The notes under the pieces are model-generated. The model had not been told where the DNA came from. It saw only the letters and a list, made by a program, of their open reading frames with translations, and ran no database searches. Shown piece by piece: positions 51,927 through 64,000 of a DNA stretch of 64,000 nucleotides (position 1 is its first letter; the number at the start of each line of letters is the position of its first letter). The translations under genes were made by a program, and so were the position numbers. This stretch comes from Mansonella perstans (taxonomy: Eukaryota; Nematoda; Chromadorea; Rhabditida; Onchocercidae): assembly GCA_037074765.1 (NCBI GenBank), contig JBAMDO010000229.1, positions 1 to 64,000 of the forward strand. The letters run 5' to 3'.

Positions 51927-52447
51927 TTAGTGATATCTGTCACGGTACAGCAATCGATCGATATCGAGACTGCAATAAGAGAAACGAAGTAATCTTGTAT
52001 GACCTTTAGTTTCTCCGTTATAGTTTGGCTGTTTCCTCACCGGATGGTTGGAATTAATCAGATTAAAGTTATTTCTGGAAGTCGTTTTCTTCGAAGATTT
52101 TTTAGCCGGTACAGTCACTATTTTTATATATCCACCTTAAGGTAGGTATATTACATAGCGAAGTCAGAGATTAGTTTTTTTTTTTTTCCAATTGTAAAGT
52201 GGATAATTCTGGATAAAAGTACTGCTTAGTCAATATGTCGAAGAATGCATAGCAATTTATCAGTTAAACAAGATATTTGTGCCCATTTTTTCCCGATTCG
52301 GGTATGTATACTACATGTCACCATTGGATTATACGTCGGAAGATGACTTCGCTGGAAGATTCCATTTGAGTAAAAATCATAATATTTGCTGAGACTTTGC
52401 AGTGAATCATCAATATCTAAAAACGTATATATTATCGAAATTGCCAT
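51927..52447 (-). CDS. candidate two-exon gene, unknown
   Basis: On the minus strand, exon 1 is 52447-52312 (ATG at 52447; donor A|GTATAC) and exon 2 is 52135-51927 (acceptor CTTAAG, stop at 51927). The join is in phase and gives about 114 aa. Exon 1 is hydrophobic at the start and then Ser/Tyr/Asp-rich. Exon 2 is basic, with 'VPAKKSSKKTTSRNN' and an Arg/Tyr/Asp-rich end. The composition is more protein-like than the surroundings, but both splice sites are only moderate and I recognise no family. It could also be a relic. Confidence 0.3.
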
Positions 52448-53160
52448 AACAAGCAATTGAATCTTTTTATTTTTGATAATTTATTTCTTCTTGTAAAGTT
52501 GATTATATCATTTATTTCCAAATCATATGAGCAATTATTTTTTTTTCTGGAAGTGAATGTTACATTCTACGCCTCAAAAATATTTAATATTTCAAGATAA
52601 TTGAGAGGGCTTGGAATTTCTTATATACAAGACAGAGTTTAGTTTGGAGTTACATCTCATCAAGCATATCGAAATAGCAAAATCTACTGGTTAAAATTAA
52701 AGTGCTGCAACTTAAAGAAAAAAATAGCTCCTTAATTACTCGGTAAAGTTCCAGTGATTAGTTGATCTCGATTAATCTCATTGGTATCATCCACTGATAC
52801 GACTGCAACATATGCAGTTACATATTCAGTTAGAAGTAAATTATACGCCCTTGAAAGTGGATCATTTTTTTTCTTTTTTCTTCATTCCCAAACTTCAAAA
52901 TTCTACCAAACAAATATGCTTTTGCTTTCTGGAAATTCTGGTATTTCACATTATTCAATATAATGGATTCAAATATATGTGACGATAATCTTTTAGCAGT
53001 ATCAGAATAAGTTCGATTTTAGCAGTAATTTGCTAATGCATATGATTAATGATAGTAAACGCAGATAAAAACTAATGTGATTATTTTTCTTGTCTTTTTC
53101 GCTTATTCGCGAAATGTGTGACATGCGTTTGGCAAATGAACTGATGAATCAAAAATTGGA

Positions 53161-53170
53161 TAATTTCAGG
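53161..53170 (+). promoter_or_regulatory. candidate trans-splice acceptor of the ubr-5 gene
   Basis: TAATTTCAG|G lies 28 bases upstream of the first ATG of the UBR5 open reading frame. Nematode mRNAs often receive a spliced leader at such a site, which would explain the very short leader. It could equally be a normal acceptor for an upstream untranslated exon. Confidence 0.4.
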
Positions 53171-53197
53171 AAGATCTGTTGGTAACTGGAAATTCGT

Positions 53198-56100
53198 ATG
53201 GATGACCAGAAGCAATTGTTTCTGTTTGCATTTCCAGTTCCTAGTAATGAGGATCACTTAATCGATCGGTAATTGATTATCCGTTTACAAATGATGTTTG
53301 TTATTGTTGAGTGAATTTTAATTTGAGAATAAAAAATACTCAATGTCTTTACATGCAATTTCATCAAAAATAGCAGAAATGGAGCTTGTTGGGAACTTTG
53401 TGATTCATTGGCTATTATAAATGAAAAAGAATAGAAGCTGATAAAATCTTTGACCTCTTGTTTTTTACAGTATAAAAGAAGCATCAAGTGCTCGGAATCA
53501 ACATGGTGCTGTATCAACAGCAGCATTGGCTAACATTGATGCCGATAGTATTGTACAACTTGCTGTTGGTCCGAATCACGTAGCATTTCTGTTCAAGGTA
53601 TGCAAATATTGTCATTTTCTATTCAGTAATTTTATTCGGCTGTACGAACTTCCAATAAGGCTAAAAGTTTAGCTGTTACTGTGCTTTTCAAAAATCGTTT
53701 ATATATGAGCTAAAGTAAATTATATTTTCAGTGTGGTCGTGTTGCTCGATTAAAGTACACTTTAACAACCGCTACTAAAGAGGAAAACACTAGTGATGAT
53801 AAAGGCTCCAGTGGAACAAACGGTGGTGGAGGTTCGGGAAGTAGCGGTAGTGGAAACGGGCCTACAACAGGTGGTAGCAGCAGTTCATCTACTGGTATTG
53901 ATTAGTATTGCTTTCTAATAAAAGTGAAAAATTAGTCAGGAGATAAGCGTACTGTTGGCGAGGTTTTCTTTATCATTTGTTTTATTCGTTTAAATTTTTA
54001 ATAAATTGTATTTCTTTTTTATGTTGTTTATTGAGTTTTAGATGTTCTGTTGTTTTCAGTATTAAGTCGTGGTGCAAAAATTAGACGGGTAATGATGGCA
54101 GCGAGACGGACGGCAGGTGCGTTAGGTGAACGTGCGGGCGTAATTGTTGATCGGAGTCGACCGCTCGTCCCTCTTAGTGCCATTCCTGAGGATCTCATTG
54201 CTCAAGCCCAGGTGAATAGCATTGATCTCAGAAATGATCATTTTTGTGTTCTGGAAATATATAATTACGCATATGGATAATATTATATCTCTCGATTATT
54301 TGAAATCAAGGAATGTTCTGATGTGAACTAATTGCGTGCGTCCTACTGTTAGCTTTTTTTCTTGAAGGTTGTTTTACAAGGAAAGTCACGGGAAGTCATT
54401 GTACGCGAGCTTCAACGAACGAATCTCAATGTAAACGAAGCTGTAAATAATCTGCTCAGTCGTGATGATGAAGAGGGTAACTGTTTTTTTAATTGCGGTT
54501 ATCGATTTATTAGTTTATCAAAAAGATCGATTTCTTACACTTAAATATTGTACACTTTCTTTAGGGGATGAAATGGATGAAAGTTCCGAAGCGTATCTCC
54601 CCGAAGAGCTGCTGTCGTTGTTAGATGCTGGATTGCGAAGTGATTCACATGGAAGTGCCGTAATTGATGGCGATAATTTGTATGCAAGTGGTGAAGGTTT
54701 TGATTATGTTGTTGCAAGGGATATTGCTCGAAGACGAGTAGATAGGGGTTAGTATATCCATAGATTTTCAGTTGCTTAGTAAAAATGTAGGAACTTTTGT
54801 TTTCCCAGTCTGCTTAAATCTCTTTTATTCTTCATGCTTTTCTCGGTCTTTAAGATATTTATTTCAGATAAAAAAAATGACAAAGCAAAAGAATTTCCTT
54901 CGGAAACTTACACGCGCTTAAAATATGATGAAAAATTGCAATATTGGGGTAAAGAAACGGTGAGTTTATTGTTTCCGTCAAATTTTGAAATTGCATGTTT
55001 TTTTTTTTTTTTTTTTTTTTTTGAAAAGGAGATCCTATCACTGTTAATAGGTATAAACTAGGTGATTAAAGTCTTGAGCTGGTGATCAGCCAGTCGTGTT
55101 ATGAACATTTGGAAATTCATTGTAAAAGCATTTTCTTTGTATGAAATTGTTTTGTTCTCAGATAACGCATTGCAGTCTTTTTCGATTCACAACAATTTTG
55201 TATTAATTTGCTATTGGCATCTTCAGTTGGTTTGTTCTATTGCAGGATATGTTTCCGACGGGTGTAACGAAGTTCGTGAAAATAGCTGCTATGAATAGCG
55301 AATTAATTGCGTTAGGTGATAATGGATTTTTTTACAGTTGGTCGTGGAAGAATGAAGGACATGGTTCAATGACCGCACATCCCTTTAGCATCAAACTTCT
55401 GACTGATGTAAGTTTTCGAGTGATTTTCTATTTCGTAAATTTAATAATTATGGGAACTATTTTTGAGATTATATATCTTCGATTTAATTCCAGGCACCGA
55501 ATGAAGAGAAATTTGTAGATGTAGTATCATGTGCGTATCGCGCATGTGTTGTAACAAGTATGAATAGGGTAGCATCCTTTATGGATGGTGAAACATGTGG
55601 TATGAAAGTATCCAATATGCTGTTAGCTCCACTGATGGAAATACCAGATGGCGAAAAATATTCATCACTATATGTGTGCCCGTTGTATTGTCTGGTGAAA
55701 ACACAATCGAATACTTGTTATTGGTGGTGGGTTTTTTTTTTTTTTTTTTTTTTTTTTACTATTGGTTAGTTATTTTTGTCTTTGATTTTTGCGCATGTGG
55801 CTATTGTGGACGATTATGAATCGCTTTTTTGTAGGGGTATTTATCCATTTAATGAAAGACGGAAATTATGGGAACGGATGCGTTCAAAATCACGTCGTAG
55901 TTCAAATCTTTCATCACCTGAAGTGGTTGAGGGTTGCGAAGTTCGGACAAAATCGCATCCTATATACACGACGGGCTCAATTGCTTTGAATTTCAGCTCT
56001 GGAACGCCAATGGTTAGGATTTATTACTAAAAAAGTTGTATCAACAGCTGAAAATATTCCACTTAAGTATATTATATAAGTTTTTCGCCTGAAATTTAAA

Positions 56101-59100
56101 TGCTTTTGATCAAATGACTGAAATTTTCTTTGAAGGTTGGCGCTTTAATGGAATCAGCTTGGACGCTGTCTGAACTATGTAGGTTTCGAGTAATGACACC
56201 AGCACAACATGATGAGACCAGCGATGATGACGGTTCGTGCCTCAATTCTTCTGCGCATCAATCGGCTGATAAAAAAGGCTCTTTGAATCGTGAGTTAATT
56301 AGAATGCATCTCAGCTGCTCCTTGTCCCCAGTGAAATTCTTTTATTCATTGTATTTGTACTCCGATGACGAATGAAAAAGAAAAAGAACGAACCAAGTTA
56401 ATTGGTCGATTCATATTGGTGCAAATCTGCAAGATGCGTTTTTGACATCGTGTAAATGGGAATGTCTGGGAGTTCTCTAAAACGAAAACAATGATGAAAA
56501 TTGTAACACCAAAGTGAAGTGACAGTCTTTGTGGGTGTCAAAAAAATTGGCTTTGTGGGGTCTTTATATTATATGCTTAATTGACTCTCTTCACGCTTCT
56601 TAGCTGCATTCTAATTTGCCATGTAGTAGTAGCCTTTTTCTTTAAAAGAAATTATTGCTTCCGTCAGTTGAAGTCTAAGTTCTGTGATACAGTTTGCGTT
56701 GTATTTTGTCTCGCTTCACTTTTCAGTATTTTGGGGAATTAAATATTTTTTGCTTGGAAATGACCGACTTAATTTCCACATTGTGTTTGTTGTATATTCT
56801 GGTAACATTTTACACATTCGTTATGGAAACTTGAAATATCAGACTCCTTTTTTGCAACGAAAAATTCATGTTTCAGAATACGGTAAAAGATTACGTGAGG
56901 AGCAAAAAGGAAATAATTACCGAGAAACTGCATGGGCCCTCAATGAAGTAATATTCATCCACAAGGAAACCTCGCAGGACACAGCTATTGTTAAAATTGT
57001 ATGCTTATTTTTTTAGGTCTTTTAGCTACTGCATCGTACTGTTGTAAAGCGGAAATTTTTTTTTTTTTGAATTCTCAAATTGATTTTGCAAAATATTTTT
57101 TCAGGTTGATGGAGCTTATTGTGGAATTGTATATAGACCGGTCGTCTCTAATGATAGCGATGATACACTCAGTCAAAATCAAGACTCTTGCGATTTTGGA
57201 AAAATTCGTCTGATGCGGAAAGATGATCTTGTTGTTATAACGCCAAATAGTAGAATACCTCGCTGTCCTGAGAATTTCCAAAAAAACATGCAAAAAATAC
57301 AATGGCCGAGTGGTATATCAATGAAAAAAATGCATTCTTTGACCATAGATAATACCGGTAGTCGATTCGTATAATTTGTTGCATTAGAAATCGCAGTTCG
57401 TATCTAGACAATGCATAGTACTATCTCAATAATTCACTGTAATCATAACTAGAACGAACAATTGAAATATATGATAAATGGTCTTCGAATCTGGAAATTA
57501 AAGTAATTATTGCCGTTGAGCTAATATAACCTAGTTAGTCTTATTAATTTTTATTATTCAGGTTTACGGTTGTTGGTCGAAAAACGAGGACGACTTCATT
57601 TGGTTCGTGTTAGTGTATTTGGTAAAGTACAAAGTGATCATGTTTTGCCGGTGAATGTTTCAGCTGTATGCAATGCTGGATTGCATTTGCCGCGGCTTGA
57701 GAATTATGGCGATGTATGTTGATTTATTGAGTTTTTTCAGCTTTTTTCAAAATTTTTTTCAAAAAAAAATATGATATTATCAAATTTGTTCTTTTGCAAA
57801 AAACTGTGGAGTATGAAATTTTTTTTTTGTGCTTTGATTATTCGCGAATAATTAATTTTCTCCATAACTTTTTCAAATTAATAAGCTTGTAATTTCCTCA
57901 TCATCCGAAATTTAGGAAATGATTATGATGATAAGCGACAGTAATGGTTCGATAATACCTATGGTGCGTGATGCAGCGGGGGGTTTTCGTGAGCCAGTTT
58001 ACTGCGGTTTGCCTAGAATGCATAAATTTGCTGTTGGTTTAAGGCCATTGGATTCTGGAGATAATGAAAATACATCAGTAACTGCTGATGATTGTACGTA
58101 TAATTTTATTAAAGGAAGCTATGTTAAATTAATTTTTCATCTTTCTACTGTTTGAATTCTTTCTCTGAGTGAGAATATGGAATGAGAATCGGTAATGGAA
58201 ATTTTTCCAGCATCATCTACATCACGGAATGCAAATCGTACTGGAGTTATGGTAACTTTGATCGCTCCATCTCTTTCAAGCATTCGTCCGAAAATACCAT
58301 CTCTTCTACAAACTGTTCTGTATTGCGATCTGCAGGGCGTGGATTTGGTGCTTGATGCACTTTCGCAAGAATTAGGTAGTTTTACTGAACTTTTCATACA
58401 TAAGTTTTTAGAAGTTTTGATCTGACTTCAATTTTAAATCAGTGTTTGCCATTTTACAACTGTGGTCGATAAAATAAAAGAAAATGATTCACCATATTGC
58501 GGTTATCGAGTTTTTGTGATTGGTGGCTCTTGATAATATCGAACTTTTGTTTTTTGCATGGATAGCTTCGTTGAATACTGCTTAAAATAAGATAAACATT
58601 TCAAAGATGCTGATTTATAAGTCATTTCTAGATCGCGAGATTGTGAAAGCCGAGATCTTAAGTTCTCGTGCAGATGGAAATCGAACCATTCTTCATGCGG
58701 CTGTCATGAACAGTTTCGCGATGACTAACAAGGAAGAGGCAGACACAATGGAAATTTCAGTTGATACAGAAAATAAACCTTTGCAGCGTTTATCAGGTAA
58801 GTGATTTTGTGCTTCATTTTGTTAGATAAGGCCTTTATATGGGAAAACCATGACATTCTAGGCATAGAAGGAAGTTTAGTGTTTTTTGTTTCTATATGAA
58901 AAAATTAAACAATGAGATCGTATATTTACATTGTAATTCATTCTGAAATTCTTGATCATAGCTGCGGATATGTCAGCTGCTGAAGAAACTCGTGCTGCAT
59001 TCGACAGCCGTTGGCAGCGTATGCTGAGACGTCATGGAGCCAATGCAGAGTTTGTTTTTATGCCTATTTAGATTTTTGATGTGTTCAAAATTCCTAAAAC

Positions 59101-62100
59101 TCTTAAATTCATGCTCGATAATAAAATTAAATATTCATGATCTTTTAGAGAAGAAATGCTGATACGCGAATTAATGACAAATAATCCATTACGGAGACCA
59201 GGTCATGATGTTGGCAACATGGAAGATGGTGAGATTTTTCGTTTCTATAGTCAGCAAGGAACTTTCGCTGTTTTAAATCTCTTACGATGTTGAATTATAT
59301 ATGAATTTATATTTATCACTGCTTGCATTCATGCAGCAGTGAAATTATATTCATTTTTAGTGCTGGCCGATTTTGCGAGAAGTTTAAAAGATGCAAAAAA
59401 ATCATCTGTTTTCATAGAAGATGTGAAAGAAGAAGGTTCCTTTCATATATTATTAACCTTGTAGAAATTAATGTTTTAGCTGTAATGGATTCTTAATGCT
59501 TAGATTTTCACTAATTGGGTGTTTTGTATTTTATTTTAATGTCTTAGATGGTTAAGGATTCATTGAATTTTAACTGATATCATCCAAGAATTTTGTTCAG
59601 CATCCATGCCGATTATTGTTAATGCGAACAATGAACCGAAAATACGACAGTGCAACTCGATAGAAATTGTGAAGACTCTATGTTACAATTCTACTGTGGC
59701 ACCATATCTTCTCGAATTACTAATAACGAAGTGATTTTGTCGTTATTTTGTGTTGCTATTAACACCATAAGCGAAAAAGGCATATGAGAGTGATAATAAG
59801 CCGAATGAAATATATTGGACTCTTGGCTGTGAACTATAAATTTAGCATAAAAATGGTAAAAACTGGTTTTACCTGGACAACATGAGTATTTAGTCGATTG
59901 GAATAAATGATTAAACGATCCAAATCAGGAATTATTTTTGCAGCGAAGTTCTGATGTGAAAAACTCAGAAATTCGAGTAATTGTCTATAAAACATTTGCT
60001 ATTGCCTGCTACGCTGCAGTAGAAAGCATTTTATGATTAACTAAGTCGTCGATGGAATATAAAACTGTTAATAAGCACTAGTATAAATTCTAGCGTTGCA
60101 TTTTCCAGCAGCACAATTTATTTGAATTGACCTGCAAACTTGTCTTTAGTGTCCGAATTGAGCATAGTTTCTTAGTTCTAATTTCAGAGATATTAATGGA
60201 CATACACCTTTTATGTGCGCCGTGAACTACAGAGCTTATACGGCTGCTTTTATCCTTTGGCTTGCTGCTGAAGAGCTGCAGAAAGAAGCGCAAATTGCTG
60301 GTCAGTATCACTTCTTTTTTCGATTGATTAGTGATAGATGGTATTGCATTATTATAAATTATGTGTACTGAACTTTGTTAGTAAAACCATAACTTTTAGT
60401 TGACTTAATTTCCAGGTGTTCAAGGCAAAAGACAATCAGCTGATGCGATTTTAAATTCAATCATATATCCAGTAGGAAGTAGATTGGACGATTCACCTTT
60501 ATTTATGCTTTGTATGAATGACACCTGTAGCTTTACGTGGACCGGTGATGAACATATCAATCAGGTTTGCATAATTTTTTGTTCAAAATTTAGTTAATTT
60601 GTATTTTAATATTTCTCGCATTTCTAAAATTTTTTATGCGACTAATTGTGACAGTGGTCGATTCTAAGCTAGAATTGCAGTAGCATTCATAAATGAATTC
60701 GGTTGATTCTCTATTCTAAACTATAACTGGATTTCAGGATATATTTGAGTGCCGAACATGTGGATTAGTTGGTACACTGTGTTGCTGCACGGAATGTGCG
60801 TATACTTGCCATCGCAATCATGAATGCAGGTTATATATTTTTTTTTTTTTTTTACTGCTTTCTGTGTTATTTATATCTGTATTTTTTATTTTGCATTTCA
60901 TTATAAAAAAAATTACAGATTAAAAAGGACATCTCCAACGGCTTACTGTGATTGTTGGGAAAAGTGTTCCTGCCGGGCCCTTGTTGCGGGTAATACACAA
61001 CGTCGGGAAAAATTAATATCCGTGTTGCTCAATAACACCGATCTCATTCATCGTACGAATTCTAGGTATCTTTTCTGTGTCGTATTTTCTTTGTTCGTAA
61101 ATGAGTGCTCGAACCAGTTTTTGGCCAGGTCAGACTGTTAACTTCGTCACTTTGTTAGAGTCGTTGGAGGGTCTGGGATAGGTAGGATAACTGATTGATT
61201 TATGGAAACATCCATCAATTTATCTGTCTACATTTATTCAAATAAGAAAAGGGTTTTGAAATTCCGTTATTCTATTTTCAATTATAACTGCATTTTCTTC
61301 CAGTGCTCATTATATTGATTGCAGAGGAGAACACTTATTATTGTTTCTGGCACGAACTGTAGGCAGACAAATGATTGAACAGGAACATTATCAGCGTCGA
61401 ATGATGAAGAAGACTCAGGGAGCAAGTGGTCGGTTGCGTTTATTCCAATTTAATTTTTAATTCATTTTATCTTTAAATTTACCTTTTAATGCTATGGTTG
61501 AAATGATTCTGACCCTTTCAGATACTACGCCGGAGCACGATTTGGAACCACCGAAATTTGCACGTACTGCTTTCGCAAAACTGTTAGCTGATTGGCGTGC
61601 AGTTAAAAGTTTAGTAATGTTGGGTGTTAAAGGTGTACAAAAGTAAGTGAAGTTTTCATATGAATCGAAACTTACTCAGATTCCTTAAATTTTTGTTAAT
61701 TTTAACAAAAATATTTGTAGCGATGCACTGGTGGTGGAAGAAGTGTTTCATTTAAATCAACAACATGGATGTTCACATCTTGATAAATTTGCTTTCATCT
61801 TGTTGGCGAAATGCTCAGAGACTGTAAGTTGAAATTATAAGCAGTTGATAGAAACAAGCTGAATAAATCTTACAAATTTTGGCAAAGATGAAGTTATTGC
61901 ATATTGAAGATAATTTTTAAAACATTTTTTAAGAGGAGCGTGTATTTTTATGCTAATCATTGTTTTAGCATATCGATACCTTATTGAATACATTAATAGC
62001 AGAAGCAAATAAGAAACGTGAAGAAATGAAAAGAGATCCTGATATTGATGCTGTAATTTCACGTTTTGTACGTGCTGTTATCAGGTTGGTAGCAGTCATT

Positions 62101-63976
62101 GCGTATATTTAGTTTGTATTTTAGAGTTTCACGCTTTTTAAGTTTAACATTTTAAGGATGTTCATGCTTTTGACATTGTTATCACCGGCAGCTATCACAA
62201 TTGCTACGGCTACAGCAAGCGGTATTTCACAAGTGATGGCATCTGGAAATTCCCCACCAAGGTCTTTATATGAATTTGAACTTAGTGGTTGAAATCTTTT
62301 ATTATCCAAATTGAATTTGTCAGAAGGATTTTACGTTTTTCAGACGAATCTTTGGTCCTGGTTTGCATACTGTCAGCTTTACTGGTTTGTTATCACTCGT
62401 TCGATCGACAAATGGGCGTGAAAGTTCCGCCGCTAAAGAAGCCAAAAAAAAAAAGTAGACCAATTTTTTCTTTGGTCGTTCTAATTGTATGGAATAGGGA
62501 ACTTTTTATTAATCTTTGCAGGATACGTTCTGCAATATACATGCTATGACGAAAGTAAATTTCTGATTACAGCGTGACAAATTTTGTACTGAAATGCCGC
62601 CGCATATTTCAAACTTTACTGAATTATTCTGTTAACGAATTATGTAATATGGCTGATTCTTTGATTGCTCCCGTACGACTTGGAATAATCAAACCTACTT
62701 CAATAATTGCTCAGAATATTACCAGCGATCCTCTTGACGTTAGTTTTATTTCGCATTGCTAGAAAAAAAACCGGCAAGATAACATAACTACCTCGATTTC
62801 TCTTGTTAATTCCATTGATCCTGACTCTTTTTCTCAAACTTCGTCATAATTTTTAATTTGCACACGATTTACAGGTCATAGAGAAGTTTTTGAATTCAAA
62901 AATCGATTTATCAGCAGTCAGTACCGCGGGAGATGATCTTGCGGTAGTGAGATTCGGTCGGAAACGAAAGGTATAATGCCATTTTCCGTTTTGAAATGAA
63001 TCTCTTTATCATGTCTCGGTTACTGTGTCGACGTTATGGGGTTGCGCTGTATAATCAAGCAATTTTGCTCATTGAAAATGGCAAGAAAAATACTTTCTTT
63101 TTTCCAATTGGCATAAAAAGTCGATTCATGATTGTAATATAATAATTCATTGCTATTTCAAAAGTTTGTTTTAGCGTAGTACACGAAAGGAAGGAGACCA
63201 TGGTGATGAAGAGGTGCGAGAAGCCGCACAACCACATGTTACACCAGAAAGTGATAATTCAAGCGATTCGGATAGTGATGGTGGTCTTTTATTTAGCTTT
63301 AAAACAAATAGATTTTTTTTTTTCGCGATATCTGAGGTAAACTAATTAATTTGGATAGCTATGAGTTTTTATTCATGAACTTTTCAGAGTCGCGTCCTAC
63401 GCGAAGTCAGAGTTATGTTGGTGAGGTATACAATGCACTTCGAAACGGTAATTAATCTTTGAATCAGAATTTATTAGCTTTATTAGCTATTTTCCCAAAA
63501 TATCTTCGTGCTTGATTAGGCAAAACATTAACACCTTCGTTGTGATCAGGAATTCCTTGCAGTTTAACTGAAGGGTAATAAAAAGTTATTGGCAGTTTTT
63601 TGCAATATCTTTTGGTGGTGATCAGTGATCGGTTTACCAGGGAATTGAAAAAAATACGGTTTTTCTCCTGGTAACTTGCGAAAAGGTGGCATGCTGTCCT
63701 GAGTGATCAGTTGGTCCTAAAAATATCTCTCTGACTGGTTTCTAGTGAAAACTAAATGGATGAAAGTCTATATAATTATTCCAGAAGCATCATCCGGTAA
63801 TTATGATGGTGATGAGCTGTTCAGCATGTCTGAGGAGGATCCGGAGGATGACTCAGTTGAATCAGTTAGCTCACCAGCTGAGCAGGATGACGAAGCAACT
63901 AGTCAGGGTAATGATCCAAACATTGACGAAGAGGATGACGATAACGACGATGATGGGAATGGTGATGATGGAGATG
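53198..63976 (+). CDS. ubr-5: UBR5/hyd-type HECT E3 ubiquitin ligase, N-terminal part (runs off window)
   Basis: Thirty-six exons join in phase: 53198-53268, 53471-53597, 53732-53894, 54060-54211, 54368-54476, 54565-54747, 54868-54959, 55246-55407, 55494-55726, 55835-56012, 56136-56289, 56877-56998, 57105-57357, 57562-57713, 57916-58093, 58211-58375, 58632-58796, 58962-59049, 59149-59228, 59361-59435, 59601-59730, 60188-60300, 60416-60564, 60738-60829, 60919-61065, 61304-61428, 61522-61642, 61721-61823, 61969-62084, 62157-62261, 62344-62454, 62573-62738, 62875-62970, 63175-63280, 63388-63447 and 63785-63976. That is about 1611 residues. In order: an N-terminal block with '[11 protein letters not shown]'; a Gly/Ser-rich linker; a UBA at ~172-208 ('[20 protein letters not shown]'); a propeller-like region with '[12 protein letters not shown]'; a UBR box at ~1078-1150 with its Cys/His ligands visible; '[20 protein letters not shown]'; and acidic linkers. 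Known relatives are mainly nuclear ligases recognising N-degrons and building branched chains. The MLLE and HECT domains are beyond the window. Confidence 0.93.
54998..55022. repeat. poly-T tract in ubr-5 intron 7
   Basis: A run of about 25 T just after the donor of the exon ending at 54959. Similar runs occur at 55732-55757 (26 T) and 60838-60853 (16 T) in other introns, each soon after a donor. Length may vary or be a sequencing artefact. Confidence 0.85.
55732..55757. repeat. poly-T tract in ubr-5 intron 9
   Basis: A run of about 26 T that begins six bases after the splice donor at 55727 (GTGGGT). It lies close enough to the donor to affect exon recognition if its length changes. Confidence 0.85.
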
Positions 63977-64000
63977 GTAAATTTTTTATTTTCATTTATC

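Larger units (their letters stand above)
48602..53197. other. intergenic region, weak candidates only
   Basis: 4.6 kb between the DRAM-like gene and the UBR5 gene. Apart from the two minus-strand candidates listed separately, no exon chain was seen. The part around 50900-51500 is slightly less AT-rich and has scattered 'gcatgtat/tgcaatgtaag' motifs. Confidence 0.55.

Overview
The window reads as nuclear DNA of a parasitic nematode, most likely a filarial worm. It is strongly AT-rich. The genes are cut into many small exons with introns that end in the nematode TTTTCAG type of acceptor, the proteins look nematode-like, and there is a decayed BEL/Pao retroelement. The species call is inference. 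No bacterial operon, CRISPR array, tRNA or rRNA gene was recognised.

Layout. (1) Positions 1-11533 are the left copy of a segmental duplication. It carries an orphan gene (4665-7007, about 679 aa, Thr-rich tail), a long GT microsatellite, and the decayed front exons of a C2H2 zinc-finger gene. (2) Positions 11534 to about 16200 hold broken BEL/Pao pieces: an LTR-like end, an env-like glycoprotein relic (minus), a gag relic (plus) with a candidate primer-binding site, and an integrase relic (minus). The gag piece is inverted relative to the other two. (3) Positions 16200-32700 are gene-poor, with degenerate tandem repeats, coding relics, and one small three-exon coiled-coil gene on the minus strand (25155-26117). 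(4) Positions 32724-39090 are the right copy of the duplication. It is a patchwork of left-copy blocks with deletions and one block out of order. A tract of about 1.7 kb inside it is essentially identical to the left copy although the flanks are clearly diverged. Here the zinc-finger gene is complete in its finger exons (38573-40186). (5) Positions 40187-44523 are non-coding, with a 53-bp tandem repeat. (6) Positions 44524-48601 hold an eight-exon DRAM-family six-pass membrane protein gene. (7) Positions 48602-53197 are mostly non-coding, with two weak minus-strand candidate genes. (8) From 53198 to the window end lie the first 36 exons (about 1611 residues) of a UBR5/hyd-type E3 ubiquitin ligase: N-terminal domain, UBA, propeller-like region, UBR box and acidic linker. 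The MLLE and HECT domains must lie beyond the window.

The genes do not form an operon or a common pathway. The DRAM-like protein (lysosome/autophagy) and UBR5 (ubiquitin) are unrelated neighbours on the same strand, 4.6 kb apart. The most unusual parts of the window are the patchwork duplication with its homogenised tract and the rearranged env-bearing retroelement that cuts the left zinc-finger paralogue. All exon models were built by eye from splice sites and phase, not by transcript evidence.
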